Positions 18,254 to 27,509 of a stretch of 64,000 bases of DNA are shown here, piece by piece. The notes under the pieces were generated by a model. It made no database searches and had not been told where the DNA came from. It worked only from the letters and a program-made list of their open reading frames with translations. The stretch is taken from NCBI RefSeq assembly GCF_014861485.1, contig NZ_JACZHT010000003.1, positions 186,001 to 250,000 of the forward strand, given 5' to 3'. The stretch is from Phaeovibrio sulfidiphilus (GTDB lineage: Bacteria; Pseudomonadota; Alphaproteobacteria; Rhodospirillales; Rhodospirillaceae). The translations under genes were made by a program, and so were the position numbers. Each line of letters opens with the position of its first letter. Positions within the stretch are counted from its first letter, which is position 1.

Positions 18254-19996
18254 ATGTCCAGCGCACGGCGCGGAACACAGAGCAGGCAGCACGCCCGGAG
18301 CACCGGAAACCACCGGCGCTCCCGGCCCGGACTGCTTCCCTGGGTTGCAATCGCCACGCTTGTGACGGGCCTGCTTGTTGGCGCCAGCCTCTCGGCAGAC
18401 ACCCGCACCACCCTGCTTGCCCTTGCAGGACTGGACGGGGGCCCAGCACCGGGCGTGAAGACCGGAGCACCCGGATCCCTGTCGGGTTTCCTGACAGATC
18501 CGGCTCCGCCCGCCGCAGCTCCGTTCGCAACGACCGGAACTGTGATGCGGGACGCGCCCCCCGCGGCTGCAACCCGTGACGTGCCCTCCTCCCTTGGGCG
18601 CGCATCTGCCGGACACCCGGCGACATCCGCGGCCTTCGCCCCGACGGCGTCTTCGGTCCTGGCTGTCGGGCCGGCTCCGGCCAGCACCGGCGCACCCGCC
18701 CGCCCCCTTGTCCTGCCACCCTCCAGCAGCACGGAACTGCTCGCCGCCCTCCAGGACCGGACACAGGCGACCGAAAGCACCGGCCCCGGTCCGGACGCCG
18801 CCTCCCGGGCCGCGCCTGCGCAGCCGGACACGGGCGTTCGCGCCCCGGAGACCGAAACGCAGGCACAGGCACAGACTCAGGCTTACGCACAGGCTCCGGC
18901 TCACACGCAGGCCACGGTGGCAGCTGCCCCGACAGCGGATCCCGACGGGCCTCTGGACGTCCTGTTCCAGACCCTGACCGCGGCCCCGGCGGCGGACCCG
19001 GACGAGCGTGCGGACGGGCTGGCGGAGCGCGGCTCGGAAATCGCGGACGCCCGCTTTGCCGGAGCTCCGGACTCCTGGCGCGGCGGTGTCACAGGGACGG
19101 AACATGGAGCCGACCCGGCTGCTCCGTCTGCGCCCGGCCTCTCGCACCGGGACACGCCCGAGCGAACGGATCAGACCCGGACAGCTGCCCTGGGCCCCGG
19201 CCCGGCTTCAGCCACCGGTAGCGTGGCGCCCTGGAAGCGTCACGCCGTCCCCGCCCCGGCAGGACACGGGCCGGCGGTAGCCGTCATCATCGACGACATG
19301 GGGCTGGACCGGCCCCGGACCCGGCGCATTGCCGCGCTCGAGGGGCCCCTCACCCTGTCGTACCTGACCTACGCCGGGAACCTGCGCGAGCAGATGCGCG
19401 CGGCGCGGGGCAACGGGCACGAGCTTCTCCTGCACATGCCCATGGAGCCCCTGAACCCGAAGGCCGACCCGGGACCGGGCGCCCTTCGCCTTGCGGACTC
19501 CCCCGAGCACATCACCCGCACCTTGCGGGAGAACCTGGACCGCGGCGAGAGCTACGTGGGCATCAACAACCACATGGGCTCCCGGTTCACCGCGGACGCG
19601 GCGGCCATGACGCTGGTCATGGAGGAACTCTCCCGGCGCGGACTGATGTGGGTGGACTCGGTGACCTCCGCCCGGACCAAGGGCGCGGTCACGGCCGCTG
19701 CCATGGGCGTCCCCTGGGCCAGCCGGACCGTTTTCCTGGACAACGACGCGGACAGCGCCAGCGTCCTGAAACAGCTGGACGAACTGGAGCGCGCCGCCCG
19801 GCGCCACGGCCACGCCATCGCCATCGGCCACCCCAGGGAGGGCACCATCATCGCTCTCCAGGCCTGGCTGCCCACCCTCGAGCACAAGGGGATCCGCCTT
19901 GTGCCGGTCAGTGCCCTCGCCCGCACGCCGGCCCAGGCTCCGGGAACCCTTGTCTCCCAACACGGTACCGAAACCCGAAAGGAAAGGATCCCCTGA
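18254..19996 (+). CDS. Divergent polysaccharide deacetylase (YibQ-like), membrane-anchored
   Basis: The C-terminal domain (about residues 341-565) belongs to the divergent polysaccharide deacetylase family: AVAVIIDDMGLD, LSYLTYA, HELLLHMPMEP, VGINNHMGSRFT, LMWVDSVTSA and AIGHPREGTI. Members are secreted or membrane-bound proteins with a NodB-like barrel; the substrate is unknown. The N-terminus has a basic stretch and one membrane anchor (about residues 27-46). Residues 50-335 are an Ala/Pro/Thr-rich linker with a QAQAQ repeat, much longer than usual for the family. The ATG at 18254 was chosen for the GGAGGG eight bases upstream and the anchor that follows. Its stop overlaps the copZ start by one base (TGATG), so the two are translationally coupled, which is a strange partnership for a cell-wall-type enzyme. 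Confidence 0.82.
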   Translation: MSSARRGTQSRQHARSTGNHRRSRPGLLPWVAIATLVTGLLVGASLSADTRTTLLALAGLDGGPAPGVKTGAPGSLSGFLTDPAPPAAAPFATTGTVMRDAPPAAATRDVPSSLGRASAGHPATSAAFAPTASSVLAVGPAPASTGAPARPLVLPPSSSTELLAALQDRTQATESTGPGPDAASRAAPAQPDTGVRAPETETQAQAQTQAYAQAPAHTQATVAAAPTADPDGPLDVLFQTLTAAPAADPDERADGLAERGSEIADARFAGAPDSWRGGVTGTEHGADPAAPSAPGLSHRDTPERTDQTRTAALGPGPASATGSVAPWKRHAVPAPAGHGPAVAVIIDDMGLDRPRTRRIAALEGPLTLSYLTYAGNLREQMRAARGNGHELLLHMPMEPLNPKADPGPGALRLADSPEHITRTLRENLDRGESYVGINNHMGSRFTADAAAMTLVMEELSRRGLMWVDSVTSARTKGAVTAAAMGVPWASRTVFLDNDADSASVLKQLDELERAARRHGHAIAIGHPREGTIIALQAWLPTLEHKGIRLVPVSALARTPAQAPGTLVSQHGTETRKERIP

Positions 19997-20193
19997 TGGA
20001 CGAACAGCTTTTCACAGTACGCGGCATGACGTGCGGCGGATGCCTTGCCTCGGTGGAACGGGCGGTGAAATCCGCCGCCCCCGGAGCAAGCGTCCACATC
20101 GATATGGACAACGGGGTCGTGCGGGTCTCGCCCCCGGGAGACCTGGCGGCCATCAAGGACGCGGTCCAGTCCGCCGGCTTCGACGTGGAATAG
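19996..20193 (+). CDS. copZ: CopZ-type heavy-metal-binding chaperone
   Basis: This 65-residue protein is a single heavy-metal-associated domain. The metal loop GMTCGGC (Cys13 and Cys16) is at the correct place after the first beta strand, followed by the amphipathic helix SVERAVKSAA and the strand pattern ending SAGFDVE. Such proteins carry Cu(I) in the cytoplasm to CopA. The gene starts on the stop codon of the deacetylase gene and lies two genes downstream of copA. The small size is normal for the family. Confidence 0.9.
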   Translation: MDEQLFTVRGMTCGGCLASVERAVKSAAPGASVHIDMDNGVVRVSPPGDLAAIKDAVQSAGFDVE

Positions 20194-20258
20194 TCACACC
20201 CGGGACATACCCCCGGAACCGTGAACGCAAGCGGCCTCTTGGGGGGGAAACGAAAAGA

Positions 20259-20300
20259 GAGCCTGCGCCCGGCCCCCGAACAGGCCAGGGGCGCAGGCTC
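20259..20300. terminator. Strong hairpin after copZ
   Basis: A perfect 12-base inverted repeat, GAGCCTGCGCCC (20259-20270) and its complement (20289-20300), encloses an 18-base loop. It follows the copZ stop by about 65 bases. On the plus strand no T run follows; on the minus strand the hairpin is followed by TCTTTTCGTTT. It may end copZ transcription or stabilise the 3' end. Confidence 0.5.
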
Positions 20301-20760
20301 CACGCCCGGCCCGCCCCACTCCCCGGGACGACAGCCCCCCCGGGCCGGGCCGCCGGACGATCCTCCGCCCCCCCTGCCACGCCAACCGGTGCCGGACCCA
20401 ATGACCGCCACGCGGGCCTTTCTGCCCCATGGACGCGCCCGGGCCCCGACAGCACGTCGCTGATCCGTGATTGCACCCGGGCCTGCCAGCACCTCCCGCC
20501 GGGGCTCCCGGAACATGCCCCCAGACGTGCGCGGAGCAGCCTCATCCCGCCCCTCGCGGAGGGTGGACACCCCATCATTGCACTCCCCAAACCCATGCCC
20601 CCCCACGCAATACCCCGGGTGCCGGTGGATCGCAGCCCCGCGTCCCGCCGGATCCGGACCCCGCTCCACTTCGCCCCGGTCCGGCCGCAAGACCCCATCC
20701 GGACATTCCGCAGATGTCCGCCCGTGCGCGCCCACGCCACCGGGCGCTATGCAAATCGTC
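20301..20760. other. Intergenic region between copZ and the liu cluster, nothing recognised
   Basis: About 460 bases of GC-rich DNA whose open frames give only low-complexity Pro/Arg/Ser sequences on either strand. No RNA gene or further hairpin with a T run was seen. Confidence 0.4.
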
Positions 20761-20790
20761 TTGACACAAGACCGCCAAAGCACCTCACAT
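20761..20790 (+). promoter_or_regulatory. Candidate promoter of the isovalerate/leucine cluster
   Basis: A perfect TTGACA (20761-20766) is followed after 18 bases by TCACAT (20785-20790), with the AT-rich CATATA (20788-20793) overlapping it as an alternative. The enoyl-CoA hydratase ATG lies about 170 bases downstream. A short inverted repeat CCGCG...CGCGG (20798-20813) follows the likely start site. The -35 box is good and the -10 box weak. Confidence 0.45.
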
Positions 20791-20962
20791 ATAGGGCCGC
20801 GTGATAGCGCGGCTCCTTGCGCCACAGGCTCCGGGGCCGGGACACCGGCCCCGGAGACCCCCTCTGGCCACACCAAGCCTCCCGCAGAGGAGGCGCTCCC
20901 GGCTTCCGGCGCACACCGGTCCCGGGAGACCACGAAACCGTGAGACACGTCGGGAGACACGC

Positions 20963-21742
20963 ATGACCGATGCACCCCCGGTGACCGAGGAGGTTCGCGG
21001 AAACGTCCTTTGGATCACCCTCAATCGCCCCCACAAGCGCAACGCCCTGACCGAGCCCATGATCGGGCTTCTGGACACCGCCTTCCGCACGGCCGAGAGC
21101 CGCCCGGTCCGGGCCATCGTCCTGACCGGAGCCGGAGACAAGGCCTTCTGTGCGGGCATGGACCTGTCCGTGGGGCCGGGCACCTTCGGGACCGACCTCG
21201 TCGAGCCCACACGCCCCCTTGCCAACCTTCTGCGCACGGCGAGGGCCTGCCGCCTGCCCATCATCGGACGCATCAACGGCACCTGCATGGCCGGGGGCAT
21301 GGGCCTTCTGGGCCTGTGCGACCTGGCCGTGGCCGCGGACCACGCCCTGTTCGGGCTGCCCGAGGTCAAGGTCGGGGTCTTTCCCATGCAGGTGCTGGCC
21401 GTGCTGCGCGACAAGATGCCCCACGCCGACCTGCAGGAGATGTGCCTGACCGGCGAGCCGGTGAGCGCACAGGACGCCTGCGCCATGCGGCTTGTGAACT
21501 ACGTGGTTCCGGGCCCCGAGCTGGATGCCCGCACGGACTGGCTGGTCTCGCGCATTGTGGACAAGTCGCCCTCGGCCATCCGCCGGGGGAAATATGCTCT
21601 CGCCGCGCTAGCGGGCATGACGTTCGAGCAGTGTCTCGCCTTCACCGAGACCCAGATCGGCGTTCTGGCCCTCACCCCGGACGCGGCCGAGGGCTTTGAG
21701 GCGGCGACGCAGAAGCGTCAACCCAACTGGACAGGGACATAA
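20963..21742 (+). CDS. liuC: Enoyl-CoA hydratase/isomerase family protein, probable methylglutaconyl-CoA hydratase
   Basis: This 259-residue crotonase-fold enzyme has the oxyanion-hole segments AFCAGMDLS and NGTCMAGGMGLLGLCDLAVA, and PEVKVGVFP carrying one acid residue. The place of the first catalytic Glu of classical enoyl-CoA hydratases is occupied by the GGMGLL segment. Position in a cluster with isovaleryl-CoA dehydrogenase and the two methylcrotonyl-CoA carboxylase subunits suggests hydration of 3-methylglutaconyl-CoA to HMG-CoA (LiuC), but the family alone does not prove it. The ATG at 20963 follows GGGAG (20952-20956). The next gene begins three bases after its stop, so it heads the operon. 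Confidence 0.8.
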   Translation: MTDAPPVTEEVRGNVLWITLNRPHKRNALTEPMIGLLDTAFRTAESRPVRAIVLTGAGDKAFCAGMDLSVGPGTFGTDLVEPTRPLANLLRTARACRLPIIGRINGTCMAGGMGLLGLCDLAVAADHALFGLPEVKVGVFPMQVLAVLRDKMPHADLQEMCLTGEPVSAQDACAMRLVNYVVPGPELDARTDWLVSRIVDKSPSAIRRGKYALAALAGMTFEQCLAFTETQIGVLALTPDAAEGFEAATQKRQPNWTGT

Positions 21743-21745
21743 CTC

Positions 21746-23563
21746 ATGAAAAACAAGATTGTATCCATTGGCGGGGCCTCGGGCTTCTGGGGGGACAGCT
21801 CCCAGGGGGCCCTTCAACTGGCCGGGTGCGGCAGCGTCGACTACCTGACGTTCGACTACCTGGCCGAGGTCACCATGTCCATTCTGGCCAAGGCCCGAAG
21901 CCGGGATCCGGAGGCCGGATACGCAACGGACTTCGTGGACGTGGTCCGGGCCCTTCTGCCCTCGCTCCGGGAGCGCAAACTGAAGCTTGTGGCCAACGCG
22001 GGGGGCGTCAATCCCGGGGCGTGCGCCCGCGCCCTCTCGGCCGTTGCCCGGGAGGCCGGTCTGGACCTGAAAATCGCGGCGGTGGAGGGGGACGACGTCT
22101 CGCCCCTTCTTGATGCGCTGCGGGCCGAGAACCGGCGCGAGATGTTCTCCGGCGAGCCGTTCCCCGAGACGGTCATGAGCGCCAACGCCTATTTGGGCGC
22201 CCGGCCCATTGCCGCCGCCCTCGACCGGGGCGCGGATATCGTGGTCACGGGCCGGGTGGTGGACAGCGCCCTTGCCCTGGGCATCCTGGTCCACGAGTTC
22301 GGCTGGCAGGCCGACGACTGGGACCGGCTGGCCTCCGGCAGCCTTGTCGGGCACATCCTGGAGTGCGGCGCCCAGACCACCGGCGGCAACTACACCGACT
22401 GGGAGCAGGTTCCGGACTGGGCCAACATCGGCTACCCCATCGCCCGGTGCCGCGCGGACGGCAGCTTCACCCTCACCAAGCCCGAGGGCACCGGGGGCCT
22501 TGTGACGACGTCCTCCGTGGCCGAGCAGATGCTCTACGAGATCGGCGATCCCGAGGCCTATATCCTGCCCGATGTCACCGCGGACTTCTCCCGGGTCACC
22601 CTGCGGCAGGAGGGAGAGAACCGGGTTTGGGTCTCCCCCGCCCGGGGACGGCCCTCGCCGTCGTGCTACAAGGTCTCGACCACCTTTGTGGACGGGGCGC
22701 GGCTTTTCGGCACCCTCTCGATCATCGGAATTGATGCGGCCAAAAAGGCCCAGAGGACCGCGGACGCCATCCTGGAGCGCGCCCGCAGGCTGCTGCGCGA
22801 GCGCGGTTATGCGGACTTCCGGCGCACCCTGGTGGAGATCCTGGGGAGCGAATCCATCTACGGCCCCCACAGCCGGGCCCGTGCCGCCCGGGAGGTCGTC
22901 ATGAAACTGGCCGCGGAGCACGAGGATCCGGAGGCCCTGAAGATCCTGGGCAACGAGGTCGCCTCGGCGGTCACCAGCTTCGCCCCCGGAACCACCGGCT
23001 TTGCCGGAGGCCGGCCCAGGCCCTCGCCCGTGGTGCGGCTCTTCTCGTTCCAGCTCCCGAAGGAGCGGCTGCCGGAGCCGGTCGTCACCATCGACGACGA
23101 ACGCTGGAGCGTCCCCCTTCCCCGCACCGCGCACTTCGACGCGGATCCCCTCGCCGGCGGGCTCGAGTCGCCCCAACGGAGCCCGGCCCCCGCCGACCCC
23201 GGCACGGGCGAGCTTCCCCTCGTGCGGCTGGCCTGGGTTCGGGCTGGGGACAAGGGCGACCGCTCCAACATCGGCGTGATCCCGCGCCGCCCGGAGTACA
23301 CCGAGCTCTTGCGCCGCGAACTGACCACCGACCGGGTGGCGGCCTATTTCGCCCACCTGGCGGAGGGACCGGTCCGACGGTTCGAGGTTCCGGGAATCGG
23401 AGGCTTCAACTTCCTGATCGAGCGGGCCCTGGGCGGCGGCGGCATGGCCAGCCTGCGGGACGACGCCCTGGGAAAAGGTATGGCCCAGATGCTCCTGGAC
23501 CTGAGCATTCCCGTGCCTTCCGACCTTGCTTCCACCCACCGGGACGGGAACATTATAACTTGA
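21746..23563 (+). CDS. AtuA-like protein (DUF1446 family)
   Basis: The 605-residue product belongs to the AtuA family first named from acyclic terpene utilisation in Pseudomonas and often found with branched-chain acyl-CoA carboxylases. Typical stretches are IGGASGFWGDS near the N-terminus, LVANAGGVNPGACA, VVTGRVVDSALALG, HILECGAQTTGGNYTDW, AEQMLYEIGDP and SCYKVSTTFVDG. A C-terminal ferredoxin-like AtuA domain (about residues 490-590) has LAWVRAGDKGDRSNIGV and GIGGFNFLIERALGGGG. The biochemical role is not established in any organism I know of. It sits between the hydratase (3-base gap) and the TetR gene (92-base gap). Length is normal for two-domain members. Confidence 0.88.
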   Translation: MKNKIVSIGGASGFWGDSSQGALQLAGCGSVDYLTFDYLAEVTMSILAKARSRDPEAGYATDFVDVVRALLPSLRERKLKLVANAGGVNPGACARALSAVAREAGLDLKIAAVEGDDVSPLLDALRAENRREMFSGEPFPETVMSANAYLGARPIAAALDRGADIVVTGRVVDSALALGILVHEFGWQADDWDRLASGSLVGHILECGAQTTGGNYTDWEQVPDWANIGYPIARCRADGSFTLTKPEGTGGLVTTSSVAEQMLYEIGDPEAYILPDVTADFSRVTLRQEGENRVWVSPARGRPSPSCYKVSTTFVDGARLFGTLSIIGIDAAKKAQRTADAILERARRLLRERGYADFRRTLVEILGSESIYGPHSRARAAREVVMKLAAEHEDPEALKILGNEVASAVTSFAPGTTGFAGGRPRPSPVVRLFSFQLPKERLPEPVVTIDDERWSVPLPRTAHFDADPLAGGLESPQRSPAPADPGTGELPLVRLAWVRAGDKGDRSNIGVIPRRPEYTELLRRELTTDRVAAYFAHLAEGPVRRFEVPGIGGFNFLIERALGGGGMASLRDDALGKGMAQMLLDLSIPVPSDLASTHRDGNIIT

Positions 23564-23655
23564 TCGCATGGGGCTTGCGGTTTTAAAAAGGTGGATATAA
23601 GGTAAATATCTAGCTCGGGCCCACAGCCCCTACACGGAAGAAAGGAACATCCCCG

Positions 23656-24615
23656 ATGGGACTCCCGCGTTACAGCACACAGGTCTACGCCCTGACGGAC
23701 ACCGTCGGCGCCGTTCCTGCGGAGCCGGGGCCGGTGGGCGATGCGGACAGCAACCGGAGCTCTCCGGCGGCCTCCCCTTTTTTTGGGCGCGATGTGAATG
23801 ATCGTTCATTCTTGTCGCCGGGCCCGCCGTCGGGGGCGACCGGGGCCCGTGAACCGCACGCCGCGTCCAAGTGCAGCGCGCCTCCGGCCGCATCCTACTG
23901 CAGCGCGCCTCCGGCGGCGCCCGGGGCCAACGTGGCTCCGGCCGCGTCCGGGGCCAGTGCATCCCCGGCCTCACCTCCGCCCGCGACGGAGGGGCTGCGC
24001 CTGTCCTACGGGCGCTCGGCCCGGGCCGCCAGCATCCGGCTGCATGCCCTGCGCCTGTTTGCCCAAAAGGGCTACGCGGCGGTTCCCATGCGGGACATCG
24101 CCGACGCCGTGGGCATTCGCGTCGGCGGTCTCTACAACCACTACCCCACCAAGCAGGCCCTTCTGCATGACCTGATGGTCACCCACATGCAGACCGTTCT
24201 GGGCGCCTGGCGGGCGGTGGACCCGCTGGACGCACCCCCGCAGGTGCGCTTCCAGGCCTTTGTCCGCTTTCATGTGCGGTTCCATTTTGAACGCCCCGAG
24301 GCCGTGTTCATCGCCTACATGGAACTGCGCAGCCTGGAGCCGGACAACTTCCGGGAGGTGGAGCTTCTGCGCCGCAGCTACGAGCAGGTGCTCCAGGCCA
24401 TCCTTCACGCCGGTGCCGATGTGTTCCGGGTGCAGGACGTTGCGGTGGCCTCCCGCGCCCTGATCGCCATGCTGACGGGCGTGACCACCTGGTACCGCCC
24501 GGACGGACGGCTGGGCATCGCCGAGATCGAGGACATCTACCTCGACATGGCGTCCCGCGCCGTCGGGCTGGAACCCGGGAGCCTGCGGGCGCCCCGGGGC
24601 CCGGACGCCTGCTGA
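23656..24615 (+). CDS. TetR-family regulator with a long low-complexity N-terminal extension
   Basis: Residues of about 125-319 form a TetR repressor: [42 protein letters not shown] is the helix-turn-helix region (shown here as its run of conserved positions 130-170), followed by a ligand domain. It is probably the local regulator of the liu genes, by position. The first 115 residues are Ala/Pro/Ser-rich, with a 17-base direct repeat (23872 and 23899), and are not part of the family. A good GAAAGGA stands before the ATG at 23656, supporting this start. However, a run of seven T (23778-23784) and a perfect operator-type dyad (23796-23811) lie inside this extension, so a shorter product starting near TTG 23812 or GTG 23794 is also possible. 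Confidence 0.78.
   Translation: MGLPRYSTQVYALTDTVGAVPAEPGPVGDADSNRSSPAASPFFGRDVNDRSFLSPGPPSGATGAREPHAASKCSAPPAASYCSAPPAAPGANVAPAASGASASPASPPPATEGLRLSYGRSARAASIRLHALRLFAQKGYAAVPMRDIADAVGIRVGGLYNHYPTKQALLHDLMVTHMQTVLGAWRAVDPLDAPPQVRFQAFVRFHVRFHFERPEAVFIAYMELRSLEPDNFREVELLRRSYEQVLQAILHAGADVFRVQDVAVASRALIAMLTGVTTWYRPDGRLGIAEIEDIYLDMASRAVGLEPGSLRAPRGPDAC
23796..23811. promoter_or_regulatory. TetR-type operator dyad inside the regulator reading frame
   Basis: GAATGA-TCGT-TCATTC is a perfect 6+4+6 inverted repeat. It closely resembles the TGAATGA...TCATTCA operators of TetR-family fatty-acyl-CoA regulators such as Bacillus FadR. It lies 140 bases into the predicted tetR reading frame and just after a T-rich run, suggesting autoregulation. 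Confidence 0.5.
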
Positions 24616-24728
24616 CAGAACACCCGAAAACGGGAACATGGATCCTGCGCACAAGGCAGGACCGAAAAAACCGGAGCAGCCCCGAAAGAGGGTCAAACGT
24701 TCCGGAACACGAAGAGGGAGACACGACG

Positions 24729-25892
24729 ATGTTTAATGGCGGACTGACCTTCGGACTTTCCCAGGAAACACAACTGCTGCGTGATACTGTGCGACGCTTT
24801 GCCCGCGAGAGGATCGCGCCGCTCGCCGAGTCCATAGACCTGAAGAACGATTTCCCGTCCGGGCTCTGGCGTGAGTTCGGCGAGATGGGGCTCCTGGGCG
24901 TCACCGTGGAGGAGGAGTACGGCGGCTCCGGCATGGGCTATCTGGCCCATGTGGTCGCCATGGAGGAAATCTCCCGCGCCTCGGCCTCGGTGGGCCTGTC
25001 CTACGGCGCGCACTCCAACCTGTGCGTGAACCAGATCCGCCGCCACGGCACCCCCGAGCAGAAGGCCCGCTACCTGCCGAAGCTGTGCTCCGGCGAGCAC
25101 GTGGGCGCGCTGGCCATGTCCGAGGCCGGGGCCGGATCCGACGTCACCGCCCTCAAGCTCCGGGCCGAGAAAAAGGGCGACCGCTACGTGCTCAACGGCA
25201 CCAAAATGTGGATCACCAACGGACCCGACGCGGACACCCTGGTCGTCTACGCCCGCACCGAGGGCACCAGCGGCGCCAAGGGCATCTCGGCCTTCATCGT
25301 GGAAAAGGGCACGCCGGGGTACGGCACCTCCCAGAAGCTCGACAAGCTGGGCATGCGGGGATCCAACACCTGCGAGCTGATCTTCCGGGACTGCGAGATC
25401 CCCGCGGAAAACCTCCTGGGCGAGCCCGGCGAGGGCGTGCGGGTGCTCATGAGCGGCCTCGACTACGAGCGGATTGTCCTGGCCGGAGGCCCGCTCGGCA
25501 TCATGGCCGCCTGCCTGGACGTGGTGGTTCCCTATGTCCACGACCGGGAGCAGTTCGGCCAGCCCATCGGCACCTTCCAGCTGATGCAGGCCAAGCTCGC
25601 CGACATGTACGTCACCGCCAGCACCGCGCGGGCCTATGTCTACGCCGCCGCCGCCGCCGCGGACCGGGGCGAGACCACCCGCAAGGATGCGGCCGGATGC
25701 ATCCTGTATGCCGCCGAGGCGGCCACCCACCTGGCCCTGGAATCCATCCAGACCCTGGGCGGCATGGGCTACGTCAACGAGACCCCCACCGGGCGGTTCC
25801 TCAGGGACGCCAAGCTCTACGAGATCGGCGCGGGCACCTCGGAAATCCGCCGCATGCTGATCGGCCGCGAGCTGTTCCGGGAGACCGCGTGA
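24729..25892 (+). CDS. liuA: Isovaleryl-CoA dehydrogenase
   Basis: This FAD enzyme oxidises isovaleryl-CoA to 3-methylcrotonyl-CoA in leucine breakdown, passing electrons to ETF. The 387-residue protein has the acyl-CoA dehydrogenase fold with [80 protein letters not shown] and [11 protein letters not shown]. Two details separate isovaleryl-CoA dehydrogenase from other family members: a Glu in [15 protein letters not shown] (Glu247, where this enzyme carries its base) and Gly-containing [12 protein letters not shown] in place of the usual YEGT Glu site. GAGGGAG precedes the ATG. Its stop overlaps the next gene by one base (TGATG). Confidence 0.93.
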   Translation: MFNGGLTFGLSQETQLLRDTVRRFARERIAPLAESIDLKNDFPSGLWREFGEMGLLGVTVEEEYGGSGMGYLAHVVAMEEISRASASVGLSYGAHSNLCVNQIRRHGTPEQKARYLPKLCSGEHVGALAMSEAGAGSDVTALKLRAEKKGDRYVLNGTKMWITNGPDADTLVVYARTEGTSGAKGISAFIVEKGTPGYGTSQKLDKLGMRGSNTCELIFRDCEIPAENLLGEPGEGVRVLMSGLDYERIVLAGGPLGIMAACLDVVVPYVHDREQFGQPIGTFQLMQAKLADMYVTASTARAYVYAAAAAADRGETTRKDAAGCILYAAEAATHLALESIQTLGGMGYVNETPTGRFLRDAKLYEIGAGTSEIRRMLIGRELFRETA

Positions 25893-27502
25893 TGAGCCGC
25901 CTGTCATCACAGGTCTCCACCCGCTCCGACAGCTACCGCGAGAACCGGGACGCCATGCTTGCGCGTCTCGGGGAGGCAGCGGCGGCGGCGGCGCGCATCC
26001 TGGAAGGCGGCGGGGACAGTGCGCGCTCCCGCCACCTGGCCCGCAACAAGCGCCTGCCCCGGGACCGGGTTCTGCGGCTTCTGGACCCGGGCTCCCCGTT
26101 CCTGGAGGTCGGCCTTTTCGCTGCCCACGGGGTCTACGGGGACGAGGTACCCGGCGCAGGGCTCATCACCGGGATCGGGCGGGTCGCGGGCCGCGAGGTC
26201 ATGGTCGTCGCCAATGACGCCACCGTGAAGGGCGGCACCTACTACCCCCTGACGGTGAAAAAGCACCTGCGCGCCCAGGAAATCGCCCGGGAAAACCGGC
26301 TGCCCTGCGTCTACCTGGTGGACTCGGGCGGCGCCCACCTGCCCAGCCAGGACGAGGTTTTCCCCGACCGGGACCACTTCGGGCGCATCTTCTACAACCA
26401 GGCCTGCATGTCCGCCGAGGGCATTCCCCAGATTGCCGTGGTCATGGGCTCGTGCACCGCCGGCGGGGCCTACATCCCGGCCATGAGCGACGAGACCATC
26501 ATCGTGCGCAACCAGGGCACCATCTTCCTTGCGGGCCCGCCCCTGGTAAAGGTGGCCACCGGCGAGATCGTCAGCGCCGAGGAGCTGGGGGGCGGCAACA
26601 CCCACGCCCGGCACTCGGGTGTGGCGGACCACCTGGCCGCCAGCGACGACCACGCCCTGGAGCTGGCGCGGCGCTGCGTGGCCAACACGCCCGCCCCAAC
26701 CCACGCACGCCTCCTTCCCGATGACCGGATCGAGGCCCCCGTTCACGATCCCGACGAGATCCTGGGGCTCGTGCCCCGGGATCCGAAAACCCCCTGGGAT
26801 GTGCGCGAGCTGATTGCCCGGGTGGTGGACGGCTCGCGATTCGACGAGTTCAAGGCCCTGTTCGGCCCGACCCTGGTCTGCGGCTTTGCCCGGATCCACG
26901 GCATGCCCGTTGGCATCCTGGCCAACAACGGCGTCCTGTTCTCGGAAAGCGCGGTCAAGGGGGCCCACTTCATCGAGCTGTGCTCCCAGCGGAAAATTCC
27001 GGTGCTGTTCCTCCAGAACATCACGGGCTTCATGGTGGGGCGAAGCTACGAGGCCGGCGGCATCGCCCGCCACGGCGCCAAGCTGGTGACCGCCGTGTCC
27101 ACCACCGCCGTGCCCCGGATCACGCTCGTGGTCGGCGGCTCCTACGGGGCCGGGAACTACGGCATGTGCGGCCGGGCCTTCAGCCCCCGGTTCCTGTGGA
27201 CCTGGCCCAACGCCCGAATCGCGGTCATGGGGGGCGAGCAGGCTGCCGGGGTTCTCGCCACCGTCCGCCGCGAGGGGATCGAGCGCCAGGGCGGCACCTG
27301 GTCCCAGGACGAGGAGGACGCCTTCAAGCGCCCCACCGTCGAGCAGTTCGAGCAGCAAAGCGCTCCGCTCTACGCCTCGGCCCGGCTGTGGGACGACGGC
27401 ATCATCGACCCGAGGGACACCCGCAGCGTCCTGGCCCTGTCCCTGGCGGCCACACGGAACGCCCCGATCCCGGAAACCCGCTTCGGCCTGTTCCGCATGT
27501 GA
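25892..27502 (+). CDS. liuB: Acyl-CoA carboxylase carboxyltransferase (beta) subunit, probable methylcrotonyl-CoA carboxylase
   Basis: The beta subunit transfers CO2 from carboxybiotin to 3-methylcrotonyl-CoA. The 536-residue protein shows the two crotonase-like carboxyltransferase halves: [83 protein letters not shown], then [54 protein letters not shown] and [11 protein letters not shown]. This is the methylcrotonyl/geranyl-CoA type rather than the propionyl type; neighbouring isovaleryl-CoA dehydrogenase favours methylcrotonyl-CoA. It starts on the dehydrogenase stop codon and is followed by the biotin subunit after seven bases. Confidence 0.92.
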   Translation: MSRLSSQVSTRSDSYRENRDAMLARLGEAAAAAARILEGGGDSARSRHLARNKRLPRDRVLRLLDPGSPFLEVGLFAAHGVYGDEVPGAGLITGIGRVAGREVMVVANDATVKGGTYYPLTVKKHLRAQEIARENRLPCVYLVDSGGAHLPSQDEVFPDRDHFGRIFYNQACMSAEGIPQIAVVMGSCTAGGAYIPAMSDETIIVRNQGTIFLAGPPLVKVATGEIVSAEELGGGNTHARHSGVADHLAASDDHALELARRCVANTPAPTHARLLPDDRIEAPVHDPDEILGLVPRDPKTPWDVRELIARVVDGSRFDEFKALFGPTLVCGFARIHGMPVGILANNGVLFSESAVKGAHFIELCSQRKIPVLFLQNITGFMVGRSYEAGGIARHGAKLVTAVSTTAVPRITLVVGGSYGAGNYGMCGRAFSPRFLWTWPNARIAVMGGEQAAGVLATVRREGIERQGGTWSQDEEDAFKRPTVEQFEQQSAPLYASARLWDDGIIDPRDTRSVLALSLAATRNAPIPETRFGLFRM

Positions 27503-27509
27503 GGACACG

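Noticed and set aside
20467-20943. Plus-strand open frame before the hydratase gene
   Set aside because: It covers the promoter-like region, is Pro/Ser/Arg-rich and has no ribosome-binding site.
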